NCBI GenBank assembly: GCA_025963815.1
Contig: JAOQAA010000573.1
Coordinates: forward strand, 1-12,505
DNA: 12,505 nucleotides
Source: Capsulimonas sp.
GTDB lineage: Bacteria > Armatimonadota > Armatimonadia > Armatimonadales > Capsulimonadaceae
Direction: 5' to 3'
The position numbers and the translations under genes were made by a program. Positions within the stretch are counted from its first letter, which is position 1. The number at the start of each line of letters is the position of its first letter. This document shows, piece by piece, positions 7,153 through 12,505 of this stretch. The notes under the pieces are model-generated. The model saw nothing but the letters and a program-made list of their open reading frames with translations. It was not told the DNA's origin and did not search any database.

Positions 7153-7686
7153 CTAAATCGTATACGGCAGATCAATGGCGACACGGCCTTTGCCGCCGCG
7201 CGTCTTCAGGAGCGCCTCTACTGCCTCGGATCGCACACGGTCATCCCCCGAGGGCAGGATACGCTGGCCGGTCTGGAAGTCATAGGCAGCGACGAAGTAA
7301 TCATGATAAATGTTATGCGAACCCTGCCACACACTCGCATTGACAGCAACGACGGAGCCATCGCCGGACCAGAGGGTTTCTTTGGCTTTGACATCGCCAT
7401 GAGACTCATACGGTCCTCCGATGGCAATCGTCGCCGACGAGTGCCTAGGGTCCCTTACGGAAAACCAGACAGCGCTTCCCTGAAAGCTGCCTTGCTCATG
7501 CGCGCAGATCACACTGCCCACTCCCGAGGGACTGGGGACTTCCATTTTCGCAGGAACAAGCACTGTTACAAAGAACAGAATCAGAGGCATACAGCACATC
7601 AAAACGCCGACGACGATGATTGCGGCGGCGATTTTGAATCGATCTCGCGCACGCAAACGGGGCCTGGCGGGGCCGCGTTCGTACAA
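7153..7686 (-). CDS. Single-pass membrane protein of unknown function
   Basis: Not recognised. 177 residues from a TTG at 7686, the first possible start after an in-frame TGA at 7690-7692. The Shine-Dalgarno signal is weak. The N-terminus is basic (MYERGPARPRLRARDRFK) and is followed by one strong transmembrane helix (residues ~18-45, IAAAIIVVGVLMCCMPLILFF). The remaining ~130 residues are soluble and should face outside by the positive-inside rule. They contain WSGDGSVVAV and YDFQTGQRI, reminiscent of isolated beta-propeller or WD-type strands, but too short for a propeller. The later ATG at 7599 would cut the helix in half, so TTG is preferred. A long open frame on the opposite strand (6838-7815) has no supporting signals. 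Lone gene on this strand, with 66 nt to the Imm1-like gene. Confidence 0.55.
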   Translation of the reverse strand: MYERGPARPRLRARDRFKIAAAIIVVGVLMCCMPLILFFVTVLVPAKMEVPSPSGVGSVICAHEQGSFQGSAVWFSVRDPRHSSATIAIGGPYESHGDVKAKETLWSGDGSVVAVNASVWQGSHNIYHDYFVAAYDFQTGQRILPSGDDRVRSEAVEALLKTRGGKGRVAIDLPYTI

Positions 7687-7811
7687 GTCTCATATGTCGC
7701 GTTTCACCATAGGACGCGCATCTCCATCATAACAGAGCTTCACAGCTTATCTTACAGCAATTCTCACAGATTTTGTTTCATACAGCAGGCAGTCTTAATC
7801 CATAAGCGCGA

Positions 7812-8063
7812 TTAAGCCGCCAATGGGCTATTTTCGCCGCCGCCCGGAATGCACCGCAGCAGGGCCATGTCGCCGAAGCATTCGGTGCTGTCTTCGTACT
7901 CGCAGAGCAGCGCTTCGCGGCTGTCTTCGTTCACCAAAAACAATAAGAAATCCGTATCCCGGGCGGCGGACCAGACGGCCCAAGGGCCGAAGGCTCGCAC
8001 CTGGGCCATGAAACTAAAGCCGCCGCCGGAAAATTCTTCGTAAGACATCGGTGTCGCGTACAT
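7812..8063 (-). CDS. Small hypothetical protein (83 aa)
   Basis: Not recognised. ATG 8063 is chosen because AGAAAGGAT, a strong ribosome-binding site, lies about 8 nt upstream. Longer versions from 8090 or 8195 lack one. The product starts MYATPMSYEEFSGGGFSF and is rich in aromatic residues (QVRAFGPWAVWSAARDTDFLLFLV), then acidic (EDSREALLCEYEDSTECFGD), with two cysteines before CIPGGGENSPLAA. No signal peptide or transmembrane helix. It looks like a small alpha/beta cytoplasmic protein. It is divergent from the YbjQ-family gene at 8264, sharing a 200-nt upstream region, and is separated from the membrane-protein gene by about 125 nt without a clear terminator. Confidence 0.5.
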   Translation of the reverse strand: MYATPMSYEEFSGGGFSFMAQVRAFGPWAVWSAARDTDFLLFLVNEDSREALLCEYEDSTECFGDMALLRCIPGGGENSPLAA

Positions 8064-8263
8064 TGGGATATCCTTTCTCTTTCGAGCCATATTTCGCAGT
8101 TGATATCTCTTAGGACGTAAAGAATGGGACGGTGTTTCACATTTTTCAATAATATTCATAGGAATAACTGTGCGCTCGCCGGCTTGACGATGCAACTAAA
8201 TCCGACGAGATGTGTCATATTCGATAGCAGAGAAATTGCGAGAGAAATGAGGAGGACGTGCAA

Positions 8264-8587
8264 ATGCTGGTGACAACGGGAAATGAAGTCGAAGGACATG
8301 CGATCGGTCAGTATCTGGGCGTGGTGCGAGGGATCGTGGTGCGCTCGCCAAACATCGCGCAGGGATTTTTGGGCGGCATCAATCAGATCTTCGGCGGCAA
8401 CATTGAAGCCTATGCGCAGGTCTGCGAGCGGGCGCGGCAGGACGCCTTCGACCGCATGGTGCTGCACGCCCAGCAGATCGGCGCCGACGCCGTCATTGGC
8501 ACGCGCTACGACGCGACCGAATTCACGACATCCGTTACGGAAGTTCTGGCCTACGGCACGGCGGTCAAATTAGTGCGGAAGGCCTAG
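8264..8587 (+). CDS. YbjQ/DUF74-family protein (putative heavy-metal-binding)
   Basis: A 107-residue protein of the YbjQ family: small alpha/beta proteins forming ring-shaped pentamers, often annotated 'heavy metal-binding domain', with no settled biochemical role. Visible family pattern: strand MLVTTGNEVEG, YLGVVRGIVVRSPN, the GGINQIFGGNIEAY turn and helix, ARQDAFDRMVLHAQQIGADAVIG, and the final VLAYGTAVKLV strand. ATG 8264 is chosen because GAGGAGGA (8249-8256) ends 7 nt before it; the GTG at 8258 is too close. Full length for the family. Monocistronic by appearance, with divergent neighbour and about 150 nt to the next operon. It is GC-rich and host-like, so it probably marks the left border of the foreign-looking region that follows. 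Confidence 0.9.
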   Translation: MLVTTGNEVEGHAIGQYLGVVRGIVVRSPNIAQGFLGGINQIFGGNIEAYAQVCERARQDAFDRMVLHAQQIGADAVIGTRYDATEFTTSVTEVLAYGTAVKLVRKA

Positions 8588-8741
8588 GAAGTGAGCATCT
8601 TCTAAAAACAAATTACCGCTTATCAATAATTGCAATGGAGGAGAGTGAGCGACACAAGTAGAATACAGTGCATAACTTCTACATAGCGATTTGCTTCAGA
8701 GGCGCGCTCAAATGGTGTCGTCTCTCCTTCGATTGCCAATT
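8588..8741 (+). other. Upstream region of the TIR operon with an inverted repeat
   Basis: AT-rich 154-nt gap before the TIR gene. GTAGAA (8658-8663) and TTCTAC (8677-8682) form a 6-bp dyad with a 13-nt spacer, roughly centred on TGCA, a possible operator. No convincing -35/-10 pair was identified. A rough TAGAAT overlaps the left arm (8659-8664). No gene is seen here. Confidence 0.35.
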
Positions 8742-9968
8742 ATGTCACGATCTGTCTTTATCAGTCATAGCTCAAAAAAGAACCAGGAAACCAAAGAATT
8801 ATGTGACGTTCTGATTCCAGCATTGAAAGATGCAAATTATCAGGTACTTTTTGACGCACATATTATTCCAACAGATTCGTGGGAAAACCGCTTAACGGCA
8901 TGGCTTGGACGGTGTGACGCCGCAGTAATCATCTTATCTCCTGAAGCCCTTAAATCTGAGTGGGTGCTCCTCGAAGCCACAATTCTCAAATGGCGTCATT
9001 CCTTGATGCCCGGATTCCCAATTTTTATCTATCTGCTCCCTTCTCTGAAGCAATCTGATTTGGAATTAGCCTCGCTACCGTTTCGAGAACTATCTAAGAT
9101 TCAAAGCTTGAATAGAGATAGAAATCTGACCCCAGAACGAATCGTTCAAGATATTCTAGACCTACTCAGCAATACTCAGTTCGTTCAAAAAGGGCCATTT
9201 TATCGTCTTGAGACTTACTTAGCCCAGCGTCTCAAATCAATCCCACATAATATCGTAGAAGAAGAATTAGAGGGATGGAGTACTGAGCACCCCCCACATC
9301 AGATATGGCCATACGAAAATCAACTGGCGCGTATCATGATGGAGATGTCCCTTCGTGAATTATCAGAAACCATGGAGAAAATCGCAGATTTCATCACTCC
9401 ACGGATTCATGCAAGAGAGATTATTGACGCTCTTTGGTATTTTTGGGTCGAACCCGCCGCCGCCGCTGAACTTGTCTCGATATGTCAAATGCAAGGACAG
9501 TCTCGCGTTACGGCAATCAATACACGTAGTCCCGAAACTGTAAAGGCCTATATTCAACGTGCTTTCTGTAGGACCAGCCCCTGGCCTATTGCCGACCTCA
9601 CTGGCATTAACTTTGAAACAGGAATGGACTATATACAGGAAGTAAATGATACCATTGCGCGCAAATTATCATTACCTCTAAACAACCTCAATCCAGGCGA
9701 ACAAGAACAAACAATCAAGAAATTTTTAAAGTTCCTATCTTCTGATAGACATGTGTTTATACGCATCCCATTTAATGCATTCCGGTTATACGAAAACTTA
9801 TCGGCGCTATTTGATGTCACTTACATCATTACCGGCAATGAAGAGGAAATAATCTCATTGAATAATGCAGACTTGCGTTTAATCACTCCACGCCTCAGCG
9901 CCGATGAAGAGGAAGTAGCCATATTCAATCGTTCTCTCGCGTATCAGGTATCAGGAATAGATTCATGA
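8742..9968 (+). CDS. TIR-domain protein, probable NADase effector
   Basis: 408 residues from ATG 8742; in-frame ATG 8712 (AGAGG about 8 nt upstream) or TTG 8691 are alternative starts. The TIR fold begins at once: SVFISHSSKKN (4-14, strand A and BB-type Ser residues), YQVLFDAHIIPTDSWENRL (33-51), CDAAVIILSPEALKSEWVLLE (58-78). Glu78 after SEWVLL is the position of the catalytic glutamate of bacterial TIR NADases, so it is probably active. After about residue 150 there is no recognised domain. That ~250-residue tail is mixed alpha/beta with a helical stretch (ARIMMEMSLRELSETMEKIA) and late strands (HVFIRIPF, DVTYIITGNEEE). It may autoinhibit, sense, or bind the ATPase. The stop overlaps the next start (ATGA), so it is translationally coupled to a MoxR ATPase. 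Composition is AT-rich (bases 9661-9720 are 22/60 GC), unlike flanking host genes. Defence role is inferred. Confidence 0.88.
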   Translation: MSRSVFISHSSKKNQETKELCDVLIPALKDANYQVLFDAHIIPTDSWENRLTAWLGRCDAAVIILSPEALKSEWVLLEATILKWRHSLMPGFPIFIYLLPSLKQSDLELASLPFRELSKIQSLNRDRNLTPERIVQDILDLLSNTQFVQKGPFYRLETYLAQRLKSIPHNIVEEELEGWSTEHPPHQIWPYENQLARIMMEMSLRELSETMEKIADFITPRIHAREIIDALWYFWVEPAAAAELVSICQMQGQSRVTAINTRSPETVKAYIQRAFCRTSPWPIADLTGINFETGMDYIQEVNDTIARKLSLPLNNLNPGEQEQTIKKFLKFLSSDRHVFIRIPFNAFRLYENLSALFDVTYIITGNEEEIISLNNADLRLITPRLSADEEEVAIFNRSLAYQVSGIDS

Positions 9969-10942
9969 ACAACAGCGTGCCAGCAAACGATCGGTTGAAC
10001 TATATACGTATATTCAATCCTCCCCTAAATCCTCTCGAGCCTATAGGCAAAACGTCGACGCCTCCCGGAGACCGCAGGGATGGGATGGATTATGTCTTTA
10101 GCGAGGAGATCGTTCTCGCAGTAAATGTCGCCCTCGCAACAAAACGACCACTGCTGATCACAGGTCCTTCGGGCGCTGGCAAGTCGTCGCTGGCGCGAGC
10201 GATTGCTCAGACTCTCGGCAGCAAGTATTATGAAGTAGTGGTGACTTCCAGGTCACAGGCAAACGATTTACTGTGGACATTGGATCCTATTCGACGCCTT
10301 GCGGATGCTCAGGCAGGAGTGCTCAAATCGGATGTGGCGGAGTACATCCAGCCGGGTGTTCTTTGGTGGGCGTTTGATTCTGAAGACGCCGGAAGACGCG
10401 GCGGCAACTTACGCAGCAACGGAATGCCGCAAGATCCCGCACTGCAAGATTTAGCAACCTTCAATAGCGTCATACTGATTGATGAAATCGACAAAGCCGA
10501 TCCAGATATGCCCAACGGCCTGCTTGTACCCTTGGGATCACTTCAGTTCAATATTCCAGAACTTTGTCACACAGTCAGGGCGAAGACACCGCCTCTCATT
10601 GTCATTACGACGAATGAGGAACGTGAACTCTCCAAGCCGTTCCTTCGGCGTTGCGTCACGCTAAATTTACCCTCGGCAACCCGTGAGCAGCTTATCCAAA
10701 TAGCATCAGCACGCTTTGGAACGACGAATAACGCCTTACATGTCGCAATCGCCGATCTCCTGCTCCCTAAAGACAATCCAACGTCTTCATCCAGTTCTCC
10801 CAATATTAGCGCGGCCGAATATATCGATGCAATCAACGCATGCACCAATCTTGGGATCACTGAGCCAACCTCGAATCATCCTGCTTGGACTCAGGTGCAA
10901 AAGATCGTCTTGACCCACAATATCACTCCTGGGAACAATTGA
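9965..10942 (+). CDS. MoxR-type AAA+ ATPase
   Basis: 325 residues with a complete AAA+ ATPase core of the MoxR/dynein-related type. Walker A GPSGAGKSS (67-75), the MoxR-like SRSQANDLLWTLDPIRRLADA after strand 2 (95-115), Walker B VILIDEIDKAD (169-179), sensor-1 TTN (215-217) and a likely arginine finger in KPFLRRC (224-230). A short C-terminal helical lid follows, with a low-complexity serine stretch near residue 274. ATG 9965 overlaps the TIR stop by 4 nt; AGGA lies about 9 nt upstream. MoxR ATPases remodel partner complexes, typically with von Willebrand A proteins, and a vWA-like partner follows directly. In the proposed system it would supply NTP-dependent gating or threshold control of the TIR effector. 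That role is inferred from organisation. Confidence 0.93.
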   Translation: MNNSVPANDRLNYIRIFNPPLNPLEPIGKTSTPPGDRRDGMDYVFSEEIVLAVNVALATKRPLLITGPSGAGKSSLARAIAQTLGSKYYEVVVTSRSQANDLLWTLDPIRRLADAQAGVLKSDVAEYIQPGVLWWAFDSEDAGRRGGNLRSNGMPQDPALQDLATFNSVILIDEIDKADPDMPNGLLVPLGSLQFNIPELCHTVRAKTPPLIVITTNEERELSKPFLRRCVTLNLPSATREQLIQIASARFGTTNNALHVAIADLLLPKDNPTSSSSSPNISAAEYIDAINACTNLGITEPTSNHPAWTQVQKIVLTHNITPGNN

Positions 10943-11895
10943 TGACGCCAATGTCTTCGAAGATATGCCTAGGTGATCTCGTTCGCGCGCTAGGAGCATT
11001 GTCTCCTGGCGACCAGCCAGAGGCGAATGTTATCGCTCGCCAACTTGGGTTCACGCCCCAAAGCGCATCAGTACGGTCTTCCGACGGACCGACAGGCAAG
11101 GTAGATTTCAAAAAGCCGCCCTCTAAGCCAGATTTTGTTGATCCTCCCATAGGATTGCATCCGCCATCTATAACTGACGATATATCCATTATTCCATTGT
11201 CTGTGACGACAATGGAAGCTGCACATATTACAGACCCTCCTATCACGGCTGAGCCAATAGCCCCGATTGATCCAGAAGAGGCGAGACGGCGGCCGCCGCT
11301 GGACCCACTGTTTTCACGGAACTGGCTGACGGGAATTTTGGTTCTCTCCCTGAGTAAGCTGTCGAAGGATGGGCCGATTGATGTCGAGGCCTTGACGCCG
11401 AAATTGGCTTGTGGAGAGCCAATCACTTCACTACCGCGCCGACGCACACCGACTCTGCGCCATGGCGTGCAAATTCTCGTGGATCATGGGGAAGTGATGG
11501 AGCCTTTTGCCCGCGATCAGGATCAACTTTGCTTGTCCATCGCCAGAATTGTCGGAGCAGATCGTACGGAACAAATCCCGTTTCGATATCTTCCCGATCG
11601 CAATCTGGGACCGTTCGGGGAAATGACAGAATTCCGATGGCCCGCGCCAGGCTGCGCGATCTTGCTGCTGAGCGATTTGGGGCTCCTTTCGGGGATGAAT
11701 TCAACCGACGGCGCAGCTCCTTCGGAATGGGGAGAGTTCGCAGATCGAGCGGCGAGGCATGGCTGTCGCGTCATTGCCTATGCGCCAGTATCACCGCAGC
11801 GTATCCCGAATTGGATGCGAAAAAAAATTACCGTGATCCCTTGGGATACCAAGACAACGGCTGGGATCGTACGCAGTATTCGCGGTGCCGCCTGA
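10942..11895 (+). CDS. vWA-like protein of SAV_2336-type MoxR loci
   Basis: 317 residues. ATG 10942 overlaps the MoxR stop by one base (TGATG); ATG 10951 is the alternative. Three regions: a short N-terminal helical part (SKICLGDLVRALGALSPGDQ), a Pro-rich linker (~45-120), and a C-terminal half starting DPLFSRNWLTGILVLSLSKL. The C-terminal half contains LPRRRTPTLRHGVQILVD, then MEPFARDQDQL, AILLLSDLGLL, EWGEFADRAARHGCRVIAY and ITVIPWD. These strand-helix repeats match a von Willebrand A-like fold as found beside MoxR ATPases in actinobacterial 'SAV_2336 N-terminal domain-related' loci; the match is from memory of those proteins. The metal-ion (MIDAS) DxSxS signature is replaced by DHGEV (181-185), so metal binding is doubtful. 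Likely role: adaptor or scaffold for the ATPase. GC is higher than in the TIR gene (38/60 in bases 11641-11700). Confidence 0.7.
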   Translation: MTPMSSKICLGDLVRALGALSPGDQPEANVIARQLGFTPQSASVRSSDGPTGKVDFKKPPSKPDFVDPPIGLHPPSITDDISIIPLSVTTMEAAHITDPPITAEPIAPIDPEEARRRPPLDPLFSRNWLTGILVLSLSKLSKDGPIDVEALTPKLACGEPITSLPRRRTPTLRHGVQILVDHGEVMEPFARDQDQLCLSIARIVGADRTEQIPFRYLPDRNLGPFGEMTEFRWPAPGCAILLLSDLGLLSGMNSTDGAAPSEWGEFADRAARHGCRVIAYAPVSPQRIPNWMRKKITVIPWDTKTTAGIVRSIRGAA

Positions 11896-11908
11896 ACCGG
11901 ACAAAATC

Positions 11909-12505
11909 ATGACTCCTGAGATTGCCAAAACTCGAATGGAAGCGTTCGCAGAATCGTCACCCGATGCGTATCAACTTTCGCGCGCCCTCTCGCTTGCCGT
12001 ACGCGTCGAACCCGAATTATTGCGCGCCATGCGCCTTGCCCTGCTTCCAGCTTCAGACGCTTCTCTCGAATCACGTGTTTGGCTGAGCGATCTTGTTGAA
12101 GCACATAATGTACGCGCGCTCAAATTTTATCCAGAAGGGATTGAGCTCTTCCGCAGCGAGTGGCCCGCTCACTACGATCTAATGCAGCAGAGCATGGCAG
12201 TCATTCGCAGAACTCATCAAAATGGTCCAGCTCTAATGGTTGAGGAGGAAGAGATTGGCTGGCTAGCGCTGCAAAACTGCCCTGATACGGAAATCGCAAA
12301 CCGTCTCAATAGCATTTTGTGGAGTATGGTTGAGGAAAATCGCTTGGGGATTGCTCAATGGGCTGTTCAGGCGATAACACGAATGCCTGCCGCCATACGC
12401 AATCTCGAAGCAGGCCAAGCACTCGAATTAGGAGCCCGCGCACGCGTAGGTCTCCCATTCTCTGGAGCCGGACACCTTATCACGATCAGTCCCGAGCTCC
12501 ATCAG
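11909..12505 (+). CDS. SAV_2336-locus-like helical protein, 3'-partial
   Basis: ATG 11909 opens a frame with no stop to the right edge: 199 visible codons starting MTPEIAKTRMEAFAESSPDA, 13 nt after the vWA-like stop and so probably in the same operon. The Shine-Dalgarno site is weak. The visible part is almost all alpha-helical and soluble. Key segments are ESRVWLSDLVEAHNVRALKF, IELFRSEWPAHYDLMQQSM, the acidic ALMVEEEEIGWLAL, ENRLGIAQWAVQAITRMPAA and LELGARARVGLPFSGAGHLI. The pattern (a VWLSDLVEA-like motif, then an EEE-x-x-WLAL motif, then a helical repeat) resembles N-terminal regions of proteins downstream of MoxR/vWA genes in SAV_2336-type cassettes. Some of those carry C-terminal catalytic domains such as formylglycine-generating-enzyme-like ones. 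The C-terminus is outside the window, so the function cannot be read here. Codon phase is consistent across all 597 bases. Confidence 0.75.
   Translation, partial: MTPEIAKTRMEAFAESSPDAYQLSRALSLAVRVEPELLRAMRLALLPASDASLESRVWLSDLVEAHNVRALKFYPEGIELFRSEWPAHYDLMQQSMAVIRRTHQNGPALMVEEEEIGWLALQNCPDTEIANRLNSILWSMVEENRLGIAQWAVQAITRMPAAIRNLEAGQALELGARARVGLPFSGAGHLITISPELHQ

Noticed and set aside
6838..7815. 325-codon open frame on the + strand across the Imm1-like and membrane-protein genes
   Set aside because: It spans two - strand genes and their intergenic gap, has no family likeness or start signal, and would erase a - strand gene with a perfect extended -10 promoter and a clear transmembrane protein.
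8085..8263. Possible promoter TTGACG (8184-8189) with CATATT (8216-8221) for the YbjQ gene
   Set aside because: The 26-nt spacer is too long for a sigma-70-type promoter and no better -10 was found, so no promoter is annotated.
8691..8741. TTG or ATG starts upstream of the TIR fold (8691, 8712)
   Set aside because: Not excluded, but the extra residues (MLQRRAQMVSSLLRLPI) precede strand A of the TIR domain and match nothing. ATG 8742 places the fold at the N-terminus as in most TIR proteins; 8712 has a slightly better ribosome-binding site.
11409..11912. 167-codon + strand frame inside the vWA-like gene
   Set aside because: Shadow frame, Arg/Ser-rich, overlapping a frame with clear family motifs and translational coupling to MoxR.

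Overview
Bacterial chromosomal DNA, probably from a GC-rich, Gram-negative-type environmental bacterium. The clues are a type III glutamine synthetase, Sec-exported HAF-repeat and cadherin-like surface proteins, a PEP-CTERM-like sorting signal, and conventional Shine-Dalgarno sites. Armatimonadota (for example Capsulimonas-like) would fit, but this is an impression from gene content. Acidobacteriota, Planctomycetota or Chloroflexota are not excluded. No rRNA, tRNA, CRISPR array or transposase is visible.

Layout. (1) 2-2194 (+): glnN, cut by the left edge, followed by a run of small GC hairpins and a strong bidirectional terminator (2288-2320). (2) 2306-2479 (-): a 57-aa hypothetical protein whose last codons form part of that terminator. 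(3) 2687-6585 (+): an export/surface block. A 759-aa HAF plus cadherin-like protein is followed 15 nt later by a 228-aa PEP-CTERM-like protein, then by a 251-aa shortened paralogue of the first protein. Two related stem-loops close the two transcription units. (4) 6655-8063 (-): three small genes, namely an Imm1-like orphan immunity protein with an apparently leaderless promoter, a single-pass membrane protein, and an 83-aa unknown. (5) 8264-8587 (+): a YbjQ/DUF74 protein. (6) 8742-12505 (+): a tightly packed operon running off the right edge.

The operon in (6) is the main point of interest. It encodes a TIR-domain protein with the putative NADase glutamate, a MoxR-type AAA+ ATPase, a protein with a degenerate von Willebrand A-like domain, and the N-terminal 199 residues of a fourth protein. 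The last two resemble proteins that accompany MoxR ATPases in actinobacterial 'SAV_2336 N-terminal domain-related' loci. Start and stop codons overlap between genes 1/2 and 2/3, and 13 nt separate genes 3/4. The arrangement suggests a NTP-dependent biological conflict (defence) system: the AAA+ and vWA-like proteins would form a regulated sensing module, and TIR-mediated NAD+ cleavage would be the effector output. That functional reading is inferred from family knowledge and gene order. The first gene is clearly AT-richer than the vWA-like gene and the glnN region, suggesting horizontal acquisition or effector exchange.
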